Shown: one piece after another, positions 17,612 through 27,484 of the stretch
How the letters are laid out: the number at the start of each line of letters is the position of its first letter
How positions within the stretch are numbered: position 1 is the stretch's first letter
NCBI GenBank assembly: GCA_965215445.1
Contig: CBDCDT010000002.1
Span: 744,001 to 808,000, forward strand
Reading direction: 5' to 3'
Origin: CBDBLK01 sp965215445
Lineage (GTDB): Bacteria > Bdellovibrionota > Bacteriovoracia > Bacteriovoracales > Bacteriovoracaceae
Length of the DNA stretch: 64,000 nt
Notes under the pieces: model-generated
What the model was told of the DNA's origin: nothing
Seen by the model: only the letters and a program-made list of their open reading frames with translations
Databases searched by the model: none
Position numbers and translations under genes: made by a program

Positions 17612-20600
17612 TTAAATGGGAAGAATTTGCTCGGCCAGTTTGCGGCAGAATTGTAAAAAAGATTCGGGATCAAAGGCCAAGTCGTGATGATAAAAGACTT
17701 TATAGTCGGGATTGAATTGGTACAGTTTTGGCTGCTCCAAGAAAAAGCGAGTAATTTTATTGCTTAATTGAGGAGCATTATCCAGGATTTTTTTGTCAAA
17801 CTTGAGTGTAAGCCTTCTTCCATTTAAGGCGATAGATTTAAGACCGAGATGTTGGATCAAAATTCGTCCTTCCAAAATGGTAAAAAGATTTTTTACCTCT
17901 ATTGGAAGTGGCCCAAAAATTTCTCCCAATTCTTCACGAAAGGCATGAAGCTGTTCAAGACTTTGGCAATTCGAGAGCCGCTTGTATTGTTTGAGCCTTT
18001 CTCCAGAATCTTCGATATAACTTGCGGGAAGTGAGGCCGGAAAAGGAGTACTGATTTCGATGTCCTTATTAAATCTCTTTTTCTCTCCCTTGAGTTCCCG
18101 AACCTCTTCCTGAAGAAGTTCCATATAGAGTTCGGCCCCAATTGTCTCAATATGACCACTTTGTTCTCCGCCCAGTAAATCTCCGGCCCCGCGAATTTCC
18201 AAATCACAACTGGCGATATTAAATCCACCGCCCATATCGGCATAAGTTTGCAATGCTTTCAAGCGCTTTTCCGCCACAGAAGTCAATGTTTTTTGCTTGG
18301 GTATGACAAAATAAGCGTAGGCCTTGCGGTCTGAGCGTCCAATTCTTCCCCTTAACTGGTGCAATTGGGCCAATCCATACCTATGTGCTTGATTGACAAT
18401 CATGGTATTAGCATTGGGAATGTCCAGGCCTGATTCAATAATTGTGGTGGCCACCAGAATTTGATATTTACCCTTATAAAAATTACTAATCCGTCGTTCC
18501 AGTTCCTTTTCGGTAAGTTGTCCATGCCCAATCGTCATGGAGGCCATGGGAACCAGTTGGTGAATGAAGTGAGCGTATTCCTCAATGTCTTGCACCCGGT
18601 TGTGGACAATAAAAACCTGGCCTCCTCGAACCAGTTCTCTTTCAATGGCATTTTTCAAAGCATAATCGTCTTCTTTGACAACATAAGTTTTAATAGATTG
18701 ACGTTTGAGGGGAGGCGTTTTGATGAGGGAAAATTCCTTTAGTCCCAAAAAGGTCATTTGCAAAGTTCTGGGGATGGGAGTTGCTGTCAAAGTAAGGAAA
18801 TCAACACTGGATTTCAGAAGTTTCAATTTTTCTTTGTGTCCGACCCCAAACCTTTGTTCTTCGTCAATGATAACCAGCCCCAAGTCATTAAAGTGGACAT
18901 TTTTACCCAAAAGGGCGTGCGTCCCTATGATAATATCAATTTTTCCGCACTTGATTTCTTCCAGGATAAGAGAGGCCTCTTTATTTGACTTGAAGCGGCT
19001 GATGTATTCAATATTGGCGGCGTAATCTCGAAAGCGGATTTTAAAATTGTTGTAGTGTTGAAGTGCTAAAATCGTGGTGGGCACCAAAACCGCCACCTGC
19101 TTGCCGTCGAGAACAGCTTTAAAGGCCGCTCGCATGGCCACTTCAGTTTTTCCAAAACCGACGTCACCACAAACCAGATGCTCCATAGGTTTGGGCCTTT
19201 GCATACTCTCCAAAACATTGGAGATGGCCTGGGCCTGATCGACGGTTTCTTGAAAGGGAAAAGAAAGTTCAAACTCTTTAAAATGGTGATCGGGCGGCCC
19301 AAAAGCAAAGGCCTTGGAAGATTCTCTTTCGGCCTGCAACTTCAAAATATCAAAGGCCAGTTTTTTTATTGATTCACGGGCACGCGTTTTGGCCTTGGAA
19401 AATTTATTATTTCTCAAACTGGCAATTTTAAGTTGCGCTGTATGCTCGGCGTGTTTTTGAATCAGGTTCATTTTGTAGACGGGAACGTAAATTTTATCTT
19501 TGTCGGCATAGAGTAGAACCAAATAGTCCATGGACTGCTCTCCTATGTTCATGGATTGCAGTCCCAGGTATTCCCCCACCCCGTGCTCGTTGTGAATGAC
19601 AAAATCTCCAACTTTCAAAGTCGCCAATTGTTCGGCGAAGAGGTCAACATTGGTCTTGGTCAAAGAAGTTGATTTCTCGACTTTGCGTCTTTGGCCTGAA
19701 AAAATGTCTCTTTCGGAAAGCACCAACAATTTTTCATTTTCGTAGTAAAACCCTTCCTCCAACGGGTAATTTAAGAAATGTATTCTTTGCCCTAAGGCCT
19801 CTGCCACTCCCGTCAGCTTGGTCAGGTATTGAAATTCTTTTAAGGCAGAAGGCCGTTCATAGGCAAAATACAAATGGCCGTCATGTTGAAATTTATCTTT
19901 GAGAAATTTAAGTCCTTCTGAAACAAGTTCCTTCTTTGAAGAAGCAGAAGGAATATGCTGACGCAGGAAAAAATCAACCTTCTCTATTTTGATGTGTAAT
20001 GATTCCGTGAGGTGTTCTATTTCATCAACGCGCAAAATAGGTTTATCTTTTACAAGGACGTCGAGATTGTCAAAATAAAGTTTTTCAGGAGAGGGCAAAA
20101 TCATATCATTTTGAAGATCCAGGGCCGAGCGTTCAAATTCTTGGTGACAAGTATCAATCCAGGTCGATATTTTTTCATTTGTTTTGAAGGCCTCCATCAT
20201 TTGAATAATTGTCGTTCGTTGGTTTCCTGCACATTCAAAAAAGTCAAGCAAAGATGCTTGTTCTTCAAAAAAGAGAGGAGTAAATGGAGGGTAATTTTCA
20301 AATAAATTCCCTTGGCGCAGTTGAGATAAAATAAGCTTTCTCTTTTCCAGACGTTCCCGATATTGAGTGGAAGGTATTTTTATAGAGGAGTGCAAATGGT
20401 GAACATATTTTGGCCTGACTAAAATTCCCGGTGTGGCAGTGATGAGAAGGGATTCAAAAGTATGTTTGCGATTGGTTTTGTTGCTGGAGGGTTCTATGCC
20501 AAATATTTCTTCAATCATGTCATCATAATAATGAATCCTGACAGGCCCTCCGATCATGGGGTGAAGGTCAAAAATTTCTCCTTTGTGAGCAAAATGGCCG

Positions 20601-21112
20601 ACTTCTTCGACAGATGCGGCACGAACGTAACCCAGCTCTACGAGTTTTGTTGCCAATTCAAAAGGGCCGAGAATATCGCTTATGGAAAGGCGAAAACTTT
20701 CTTGCTGGAAAAAGGTAATCGGCGGATTTTTAAACATTAGGGATTCGATGGAGGCCAATCCTAAAATTGGCCTTTGTTCATTTAAATTGGCCAAACGGCC
20801 TAGAGCTTGGAAACGTCGGTAGAGATTGCTTTCGGGAGTTATGATACTGCTATAGGGATTAACTTCGAGTCCGGGAATGAAAAGAATTTCACATTCTTCA
20901 AAGTGGCCGGCAATGGTGGAGTAGGCATCTTCACATTGCTCGGATGAGGGAAAAATCAAAAGATGGTTTTTCCTAGAAAAAACCTCAGTTTTTAAATATT
21001 GCTTGAATAAAAAAACCCATTGCTCGCACGAAGGCCCCACCAAATTGAAATGGGGGGATTGGGCCTTTCCTATCCAGCGGGTAAGATTTTGATAAACAGC
21101 GTTGAAAAGCAT
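17612..21112 (-). CDS. mfd: transcription-repair coupling factor
   Basis: Mfd is a translocase that removes RNA polymerase stalled at lesions and recruits UvrA. The UvrB-homology region is N-terminal. The RNA-polymerase-interacting (CarD-like) domain is around GDFVIHNEHGVGEYLG. The RecG-like motor follows, with GDVGFGKTEVAMRAAF, the DEEQ box in IIDEEQRFGVGHK, TLTATPIPRTLQM and QLRGRIGRSDR. I place the start at 21112 (MLFNAVYQ, about 1166 residues), after an AAAGG site. A start further out at 21202 would run into nuoA. It is the first gene of a minus-strand set that also contains uvrA. Confidence 0.97.
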   Translation of the reverse strand: MLFNAVYQNLTRWIGKAQSPHFNLVGPSCEQWVFLFKQYLKTEVFSRKNHLLIFPSSEQCEDAYSTIAGHFEECEILFIPGLEVNPYSSIITPESNLYRRFQALGRLANLNEQRPILGLASIESLMFKNPPITFFQQESFRLSISDILGPFELATKLVELGYVRAASVEEVGHFAHKGEIFDLHPMIGGPVRIHYYDDMIEEIFGIEPSSNKTNRKHTFESLLITATPGILVRPKYVHHLHSSIKIPSTQYRERLEKRKLILSQLRQGNLFENYPPFTPLFFEEQASLLDFFECAGNQRTTIIQMMEAFKTNEKISTWIDTCHQEFERSALDLQNDMILPSPEKLYFDNLDVLVKDKPILRVDEIEHLTESLHIKIEKVDFFLRQHIPSASSKKELVSEGLKFLKDKFQHDGHLYFAYERPSALKEFQYLTKLTGVAEALGQRIHFLNYPLEEGFYYENEKLLVLSERDIFSGQRRKVEKSTSLTKTNVDLFAEQLATLKVGDFVIHNEHGVGEYLGLQSMNIGEQSMDYLVLLYADKDKIYVPVYKMNLIQKHAEHTAQLKIASLRNNKFSKAKTRARESIKKLAFDILKLQAERESSKAFAFGPPDHHFKEFELSFPFQETVDQAQAISNVLESMQRPKPMEHLVCGDVGFGKTEVAMRAAFKAVLDGKQVAVLVPTTILALQHYNNFKIRFRDYAANIEYISRFKSNKEASLILEEIKCGKIDIIIGTHALLGKNVHFNDLGLVIIDEEQRFGVGHKEKLKLLKSSVDFLTLTATPIPRTLQMTFLGLKEFSLIKTPPLKRQSIKTYVVKEDDYALKNAIERELVRGGQVFIVHNRVQDIEEYAHFIHQLVPMASMTIGHGQLTEKELERRISNFYKGKYQILVATTIIESGLDIPNANTMIVNQAHRYGLAQLHQLRGRIGRSDRKAYAYFVIPKQKTLTSVAEKRLKALQTYADMGGGFNIASCDLEIRGAGDLLGGEQSGHIETIGAELYMELLQEEVRELKGEKKRFNKDIEISTPFPASLPASYIEDSGERLKQYKRLSNCQSLEQLHAFREELGEIFGPLPIEVKNLFTILEGRILIQHLGLKSIALNGRRLTLKFDKKILDNAPQLSNKITRFFLEQPKLYQFNPDYKVFYHHDLAFDPESFLQFCRKLAEQILPI

Positions 21113-21190
21113 GGTAAATGAACCTTTTATTTCCAAGACCTTCGCTGTACTGTAGGGTATTTCTATTGACTTTGGTAATGGAGCAGGTAA

Positions 21191-21613
21191 ATGCTTTCGC
21201 ACGGTTTAGACGTTTATATTCCCGTAATCCTCTTGGCCGCGTTTGCCATGGCGGCCTTTGGAGGGGCCATTTTTTTGGTCGGCCGCCTTTTAAGGCCCTC
21301 TAACCCCAACCAGCTTAAAATGACACCCTACGAATGTGGTGAGGTGCCAGTGGGTGCGGCCTGGTCAAATTTCAATGTTCGCTTTTATGTCGTCTCGCTT
21401 ATTTTTATTATCTTTGACGTCGAAGGTGCGCTCATGTTTCCCGTCGCCGCGGTTTTCAAAAAATTTAACGATATTGGGGAAGGGGGAGTTTTACTGGGTT
21501 CCCTCCTCATTTTTATCATGGTTTTGGCGGTTGGTGTCGTTTATTGTTGGCGCAAGGGAGATTTTGATTGGGTAAAAAGCTTTCAGCTTGACCAAGGAGA
21601 TCACTCCAAGTGA
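21191..21613 (+). CDS. nuoA: NADH-quinone oxidoreductase subunit A
   Basis: NuoA is a three-helix subunit at the junction of the membrane and peripheral arms of complex I, near the quinone site. It has 140 residues with the conserved loop YECGEVPVG (residues 47-55) and FDVE (75-78), which carries the conserved acidic residues. It is the first gene of the nuo membrane-arm operon and diverges from mfd across a 78-bp gap. Its stop overlaps the GTG of nuoH (GTGA). Confidence 0.97.
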   Translation: MLSHGLDVYIPVILLAAFAMAAFGGAIFLVGRLLRPSNPNQLKMTPYECGEVPVGAAWSNFNVRFYVVSLIFIIFDVEGALMFPVAAVFKKFNDIGEGGVLLGSLLIFIMVLAVGVVYCWRKGDFDWVKSFQLDQGDHSK

Positions 21614-22860
21614 ATCCGACAGTTGATTCTTTTGCAGCGCAATTTGACGGTTATAAATGGCTTGTCGCGGCGCTGAACCAGTGGACGGGCCTGAATCTTG
21701 CCGGTTTTGTGACCTTTATCGTCTTTTTTGTGGCCTGCTTTATTTTGGTCAATATTATGGCGCTTTTGGGAGGATTGGGGACTTACGCAGAGAGAAAAAT
21801 CTCGGCGGATATTCAAATGCGCCAAGGGCCAAATAGAGTCGGCCCTTATGGCCTTCTTCAGTTTTTAGCCGATGGCGTGAAAATGATTATGAAGGAAGAT
21901 ATTTACCCCGCCCAGGCCGATAAATTTCTTTTCAATTTGGCCCCACTCATGGCCCTGGTGGGGGTTTTTATGACTTTGGCGGTTTTGCCCTTTTCCAGTG
22001 GATTGACTCTTTCGCAACTCAATATAGGCGCCTTTTATCTTTTGGGTGTGGGGTCTTTGGTGGGAGTGGCCGTTTTTATTGGAGGGTACGCTGCCAACTC
22101 AAAGTGGTCGATGTTGGGAGGAATGCGTGGGGCCTCGCAAATCATTTCTTACGAAGTTCCAGTTACCATAACTTTAATTTCGATAGTGGTTTTGGCGGGA
22201 GGATTGGACTTTGCTTCTTTTGTTCAAGGGCAGGGTGCGCTTCCTCACCAATGGTTTTTTTTTCACAACCCTTTCACCTTTATTGGTTTTTTTGTTTTCT
22301 TTGTCGGGATGTTGGCCGAAACCAACCGCGCTCCTTTCGATCTTCCCGAAGCTGAATCGGAATTGGTTTCAGGGTACCACACTGAATACACCGGCCTGAA
22401 ATTTGGTTTTTTTGCTTTGGCGGAATACATCGAGGTCTTTGTTCTCTCGGGTGTCGCCGTGGCCGCATTCCTCGGCGGATACCAAGTGCCTTTCGATCTG
22501 GGCAGTGGCCAGTTTTTTGTCGAGATTCTGCATCGGGCGGGACTTAGGGAAGCTGCCGTAAATTTTGGCCTGCCCGCCTTTTTGTTTGATCCCGTGGCGA
22601 TTGGCAAAACCTTGGGGCAAGTCTTGGAAGTCACCGTTTTTGTTTCCAAAACTTTGGTTCTCTACTACATTGTTATTTGGGTGCGCTGGACATTTCCACG
22701 CTTGAGGGTCGATCAGTTGATGACTTTGTGTTGGAAATATTTAACTCCGATTGCTCTTTTTAATTTGGTTGGGTGTGCAGTCTGGATGTATCTCTTTAGC
22801 GGAGAATCCATGGGCAATATGATGGCGGGTTTTCTTACCTCCGGCAAAGGTGGGCATTAA
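21610..22860 (+). CDS. nuoH: NADH-quinone oxidoreductase subunit H
   Basis: NuoH forms much of the quinone cavity of complex I. The protein has 416 residues (E. coli 325), with an N-terminal extension of about 25 residues and a C-terminal one. Conserved features include TYAERKISADIQMRQGPNR, the cytoplasmic loop from Ala236 (AETNRAPFDLPEAESELVSG) with its row of glutamates, and FPRLRVDQLM near the end. nuoI, which normally follows nuoH, is absent and nuoJ starts at once (TAATG overlap). Confidence 0.97.
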   Translation: MNPTVDSFAAQFDGYKWLVAALNQWTGLNLAGFVTFIVFFVACFILVNIMALLGGLGTYAERKISADIQMRQGPNRVGPYGLLQFLADGVKMIMKEDIYPAQADKFLFNLAPLMALVGVFMTLAVLPFSSGLTLSQLNIGAFYLLGVGSLVGVAVFIGGYAANSKWSMLGGMRGASQIISYEVPVTITLISIVVLAGGLDFASFVQGQGALPHQWFFFHNPFTFIGFFVFFVGMLAETNRAPFDLPEAESELVSGYHTEYTGLKFGFFALAEYIEVFVLSGVAVAAFLGGYQVPFDLGSGQFFVEILHRAGLREAAVNFGLPAFLFDPVAIGKTLGQVLEVTVFVSKTLVLYYIVIWVRWTFPRLRVDQLMTLCWKYLTPIALFNLVGCAVWMYLFSGESMGNMMAGFLTSGKGGH

Positions 22861-23387
22861 TGTTTGAACAGTTATTCTTTGTTTTGTCGGCGGGGCTTAC
22901 GGTTGTGTGTGCTTTGCTCGTCGTGGTTTCCAGGAATTTGATGCACTCCTGTCTATTTCTTTTGGGAACTCTTTTTGGAGTGTCGGGCCTCTACGCCATT
23001 TTGGGAGCTGATTTTTTGGCCGCAACTCAATTGGTCGTTTATGCCGGAGGAGTCGTTATCCTCATGCTTTTTGCAGTTATGTTGACGGGAGGTTCCGAGA
23101 ACAAACCCAATCGTTTTGGAATAACTAAAATTGCGGCCATGGGAAATCTGAAAACTTATATTGTGGCCGGTTTGGTGGGTATTGTTGCTCTTTCAGTAAT
23201 ACTTAAAATTGTTATTGGCCTGATACGTTTTCATGTGCAAGGAGAATTGCCTCCTATTTCGACAACGGTGGAAAGGATCGGAACTCTCTTGGTGACAGAC
23301 CACGTTTTGGCATTTGAAATTTCTTCAGTGCTCCTTTTAGGGGCATTGATCGGCGCTGCAGTGATTGCACGTCCTCGCCGCAGTTAA
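22860..23387 (+). CDS. nuoJ: NADH-quinone oxidoreductase subunit J
   Basis: This is a 175-residue membrane subunit with five helices. The central QLVVYAGGVVILMLFAVML holds the pi-bulge helix (TM3) that links quinone chemistry to proton pumping. The start overlaps the nuoH stop and nuoK follows after 22 bases. Confidence 0.95.
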   Translation: MFEQLFFVLSAGLTVVCALLVVVSRNLMHSCLFLLGTLFGVSGLYAILGADFLAATQLVVYAGGVVILMLFAVMLTGGSENKPNRFGITKIAAMGNLKTYIVAGLVGIVALSVILKIVIGLIRFHVQGELPPISTTVERIGTLLVTDHVLAFEISSVLLLGALIGAAVIARPRRS

Positions 23388-23409
23388 GGAGTCTTAAGAG
23401 GTCTAAAAA

Positions 23410-23715
23410 ATGATTAATTTAACTTCTTTCCTCATTATCTCAACGATCTTGTTTGTTTGCGGCCTGGCCGTCATGATCGCCAGAAAGAATATTATTGCCA
23501 TTTTGTTGGGGATTGAATTGATTTTAAATTCAGCGGCCCTTAACTTTGTGGCCTATACACGTTTTGTAAACCAAAATTTGGAAGGCCATATTATGGGCCT
23601 TTTTATTATTGTTATTGCGGCGGCAGAAGCAGCAGTAGGGTTGGCCATTGTCATTCGCTTTTTTCAATTGCGTGAAAGTGTTCATATTGATGATGCCACT
23701 CAGCTGCAAAACTAG
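23410..23715 (+). CDS. nuoK: NADH-quinone oxidoreductase subunit K
   Basis: This is a 101-residue, three-helix subunit related to MrpC. The two buried glutamates of the proton path are present: Glu36 in LGIELILNSAALN and Glu73 in AAAEAAVGLAIV. It lies between nuoJ and nuoL in the standard order. Confidence 0.97.
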   Translation: MINLTSFLIISTILFVCGLAVMIARKNIIAILLGIELILNSAALNFVAYTRFVNQNLEGHIMGLFIIVIAAAEAAVGLAIVIRFFQLRESVHIDDATQLQN

Positions 23716-23736
23716 AGGATAGGGCCGAAAAAAAGT

Positions 23737-25905
23737 ATGGATTATACCGTTTACAGCGTAACCCCGATTGTTCTCCTTCCCTTTTTGGCCTTTGCCATAA
23801 ACGCCTTTTTGGTGAAGCGTCTTCCCCGGGTTGGCGCGTGGATTAGCATTGGTGCCATGTTGGGGTCGAGTTTTTGCGCAGTGAAAATCTTTAGAGATTT
23901 TTATTCCACTTTTAGTCCAGACTACTTTATTCACAAAACATTCACCTGGTTTGACCTCTCTTTTGGCGATACTCCCTTTAAGGTGGATATGGGAATTTAT
24001 ATCGACAGCATGACCGCCATTATGTTGTTGATGGTAACTTGCGTGGCGACTTTGATTCACGTTTTTTCCCACTACTATATGCATGATGATGCCCGCTACG
24101 GACGCTTTTTTGTTTACCTCTCCCTGTTTACTTCGGCGATGCTTGGCCTTGTTCTCGCGGACAACCTGCTCGCCGTCTTTGTTTTTTGGGAATTGATGGG
24201 TTTTTGTTCTTACAGTTTAATTGGTTTTTATTACGAAAAAGAGGGAGCGGGAAATGCTTCCCTCAAGGCCTTTATGACCACGCGGGTGGGGGATGTCTTT
24301 TTTCTCCTGGGTATTCTCGCCATTTGGTCTGTCGTGGGAAATGTCACGTTTGTCGATATTTATGCCGCTATTGCCAACCAACAATTTGATGGAGTGACGG
24401 CCATCGGTATTCCCTTGGCCACTTTTGCCGCCGTTTCTCTCTTTATGGGAACTGTTGGCAAGTCGGCGCAATTTCCTTTGCAAGTTTGGTTGCCAGACGC
24501 CATGTTTGGGCCTACACCCTGTTCTGCCCTCATTCACGCCGCCACTATGGTTGCGGCGGGAGTTTACCTCGCCTTGAGGTGTTTCCCCTTGATGGAATTG
24601 GGGGGAATTACTTACGCTATTGCCATCATCGGTGGCATTACGGCCTTTGGTGCTGCCAGTATCGCTTTGGTTCAAACTGATCTCAAGGCCGTTTTGGCCT
24701 ACTCAACGATTTCTCAGCTTGGTTATATGGTTTTGGGTATTGGAGTCGGTTCCTATAACGCTGCTTTCATGCATTTGATAACTCATGCCGTTTTTAAGGC
24801 CTGTCTTTTCTTGAGCGCCGGCTCTGTCATTCATTCACTGCACGACCCTTTTACTCATGCTCATGTGCAGGAGATGCCGCGCATGGGAGGGCTTAGAAAA
24901 AAGATGCCTTGGACTTTTTTAGCAGTCTTGATGTGTACTTTGGCCATTGCCGGGATTCCATTTTTTTCAGGCTTTGTATCCAAGGATCGCATTTTGGGGG
25001 ATGCTTTGGTTTTGGCCAGCGTTCAACCCTATTATTGGATTCCCACAGTTTTGGGTTTTGGCGGTGCTTTTTTAACTGCATTTTATATGTTTCGCATGGT
25101 TTTCTTAACCTTTTTTGGAGATCCTTCCGACCGGGAACTCTTTGATCATATCAAACCCGAAAAATTGCAGTGGAATCGAAATGTTCCCCTCCTTATTTTA
25201 AGCCTTTTTACACTGGGCCTTTGGTATTCGGGTTCTGCGACAGGGCAAAAATTGGTTAAAGTTCCCGTCGTTGCGAAAGAATGGTTTGCTCTTTTGGTTG
25301 AAAAACCAAACCCTGAAAAATTCGTCAATCGTTCGCGCCAAGCGTTTGGGGCCACTGACGATCGACCTCGCCCCATGCTTGAGCGGGCCAAATACGATCC
25401 GAGTTATGGATTAAGTCCAGAGGAGGCCCACCGGGTTCACAGGGGACACCACATTGGGGCATTGCTTTCGATTATTATTGCTTTGGGAGGTGTACTTTTG
25501 GCCATGGCCATGTACCTTCTACACTATTGGAACCCTCGTTGGTGGGTGAACACTTTTAGTTTGTTTTGTAGAATTTTACAAAACAAATATTATATGGACG
25601 ATTTTTATTTGAAAGGAGTTATTCAGAAGGCATTGTTGCCTCTAAACAATTTCTTCGCATTTTTAGATATGAAAATTTATGATCGGTTTATTATTGATGG
25701 ACAACAAACGGTAAGCAGAATTTTTTTCACGGCATCCAAATGGTTTGACGATGTTATGGTTGATACCGTAGCCGTAGATGGGTCGGGAGCGAGTGTTCGC
25801 TTTTTTAATGTTATCTTGAGAATGTTACAATCTGGGAAAATCCAGTTTTATTTTATTATGATTATTTTGGTTTTGGCCGGTTATGTATGGACACTAAATA
25901 TTTGA
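23737..25905 (+). CDS. nuoL: NADH-quinone oxidoreductase subunit L
   Basis: NuoL is the distal antiporter-like proton-pumping subunit. It has 722 residues (E. coli 613), with extra length in the C-terminal linker around residues 520-570. Key residues are in place: Glu152 in VFWELMGFCSYSL, Lys242 in GTVGKSAQFPLQ and His267 in SALIHAATMVAAG. The C-terminal lateral helix and final membrane helix are visible. Confidence 0.98.
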   Translation: MDYTVYSVTPIVLLPFLAFAINAFLVKRLPRVGAWISIGAMLGSSFCAVKIFRDFYSTFSPDYFIHKTFTWFDLSFGDTPFKVDMGIYIDSMTAIMLLMVTCVATLIHVFSHYYMHDDARYGRFFVYLSLFTSAMLGLVLADNLLAVFVFWELMGFCSYSLIGFYYEKEGAGNASLKAFMTTRVGDVFFLLGILAIWSVVGNVTFVDIYAAIANQQFDGVTAIGIPLATFAAVSLFMGTVGKSAQFPLQVWLPDAMFGPTPCSALIHAATMVAAGVYLALRCFPLMELGGITYAIAIIGGITAFGAASIALVQTDLKAVLAYSTISQLGYMVLGIGVGSYNAAFMHLITHAVFKACLFLSAGSVIHSLHDPFTHAHVQEMPRMGGLRKKMPWTFLAVLMCTLAIAGIPFFSGFVSKDRILGDALVLASVQPYYWIPTVLGFGGAFLTAFYMFRMVFLTFFGDPSDRELFDHIKPEKLQWNRNVPLLILSLFTLGLWYSGSATGQKLVKVPVVAKEWFALLVEKPNPEKFVNRSRQAFGATDDRPRPMLERAKYDPSYGLSPEEAHRVHRGHHIGALLSIIIALGGVLLAMAMYLLHYWNPRWWVNTFSLFCRILQNKYYMDDFYLKGVIQKALLPLNNFFAFLDMKIYDRFIIDGQQTVSRIFFTASKWFDDVMVDTVAVDGSGASVRFFNVILRMLQSGKIQFYFIMIILVLAGYVWTLNI

Positions 25906-25939
25906 GATGGGTTTTAGAAGCAAAATAAGGAGTTAACTT

Positions 25940-27472
25940 GTGACCAATCATTCTCATCTGCTCAATTGGATTTTGTGGATGCCTTTTTTGGGTGTGCTGG
26001 GAATCCTCTTTATTCCGAAGGCCAAAGAACAAATGGTTCGTTGGTGGGCACTTGCCAATACGGCGATAACATTGCTGTTGAGCTTGATACTTTATAGCAA
26101 ATTTGATCCAAACATTCCTGGAATGCAAGAGGCCTTTAACGTCAAGATTCCTTGGATATCACAATTTAATATTTTTTATTCCTTGGGCGTAGATGGAATT
26201 TCTCTACCGATGATTTTGTTATCGGGACTGCTTTTTTTCCTATGCATTTTAAGTTCTTGGACGATCACCAAAAGTGTTAAAACTTACTTTGCCCTCTTCC
26301 TCTTATTGCAAAATACTGTTTTGGGAGTTTTTTTGGCCTTGGATTTTTTCTTATTTTACGTTTATTGGGAAGTTATGCTTATTCCCATGTTTTTTCTGAT
26401 TGGCGTTTGGGGCGGAGAGAATCGAGAATATGCGGCCATCAAATTTTTTCTCTACACTTTTTTTGGCTCTATTCTTATGCTTGTGAGTATGGTGGCCCTG
26501 TATTACGCTTCAGGGCAATCAACAGATTCTTTTGATTTATTGGCCCTGTCTGGTGGCAAATTTTCAGATTTAGAGTTAACTCTTTTGGGCACGAAATGGA
26601 GTTTTAGCAAACTCTTCTTCATTTTCTTATTTATCGGTTTTGCCATTAAAGTTCCGGTGTTCCCTTTTCACACATGGCTTCCCCATGCTCACGTTCAGGC
26701 CCCGACAGCAGTGTCGGTTATACTGGCCGGGGTTTTGCTCAAAATGGGAACCTATGGATTTTTAAGAATCGCCTATCCCATCTTTCCCGAGGCCTCGGTT
26801 TATTTTTCAACTTGCATTGCCTGGCTGGGACTCATTAATGTTATTTACGGTGCCCTCTGTGCCATGGCGCAAACAGATGTCAAACGATTGATTGCCTATT
26901 CTTCCGTGTCTCACATGGGTTTTGTCATGTTGGGATTGGCGGCGATGACAATACCTGCCATGAACGGTGCAGTTCTGCAAATGTTTAATCATGGAACTTC
27001 GACGGCAATGATGTTTCTTTTGGTCGGCATTCTTTACGAACGCTCTCATCACCGCTGGATCGTCCGTCCCGATGGAACCAAAGGCTATGGAGGGCTTTAC
27101 ACTCAACTTCCCCGTTTCTCGATTATTTTTACAATTGCCATGTTTGCTTCAATGGGGCTTCCCGGTTTGTCGGGCTTTATTTCAGAGGCCTTGATTTTTC
27201 TTGGGATTTACCAAAAATTTACGACCATTACAGTTTTGGCCTTGTTTGGTTTACTTATAGGTGCGGCCTATCTTTTATGGATGTTTAAGCGGATGTTTTT
27301 TGGCGAGGTTCTTGAATCGTGCAAGTCTTATACCGATGTTAATCGAAGAGAAATTTTCTATATGGCACCTCTTTGTGTGGCGGTAATTGTTTTTGGAATC
27401 TATCCAGCACCAATTCTCAATATTATGAAAGCATCAGTTGGTAAACTGGTGGGATTGTTAGCATCTTTTTAG
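25940..27472 (+). CDS. nuoM: NADH-quinone oxidoreductase subunit M
   Basis: This is an antiporter-like pumping subunit, 510 residues. Glu144 is in VYWEVMLIPMFF, Lys237 in FAIKVPVFPFHTWLP, and HAHVQAPTAVSVILAG follows. The start is GTG at 25940 with an AAGGAG site. It lies between nuoL and nuoN in standard order. Confidence 0.98.
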   Translation: MTNHSHLLNWILWMPFLGVLGILFIPKAKEQMVRWWALANTAITLLLSLILYSKFDPNIPGMQEAFNVKIPWISQFNIFYSLGVDGISLPMILLSGLLFFLCILSSWTITKSVKTYFALFLLLQNTVLGVFLALDFFLFYVYWEVMLIPMFFLIGVWGGENREYAAIKFFLYTFFGSILMLVSMVALYYASGQSTDSFDLLALSGGKFSDLELTLLGTKWSFSKLFFIFLFIGFAIKVPVFPFHTWLPHAHVQAPTAVSVILAGVLLKMGTYGFLRIAYPIFPEASVYFSTCIAWLGLINVIYGALCAMAQTDVKRLIAYSSVSHMGFVMLGLAAMTIPAMNGAVLQMFNHGTSTAMMFLLVGILYERSHHRWIVRPDGTKGYGGLYTQLPRFSIIFTIAMFASMGLPGLSGFISEALIFLGIYQKFTTITVLALFGLLIGAAYLLWMFKRMFFGEVLESCKSYTDVNRREIFYMAPLCVAVIVFGIYPAPILNIMKASVGKLVGLLASF

Positions 27473-27484
27473 GCAAGAATTTTT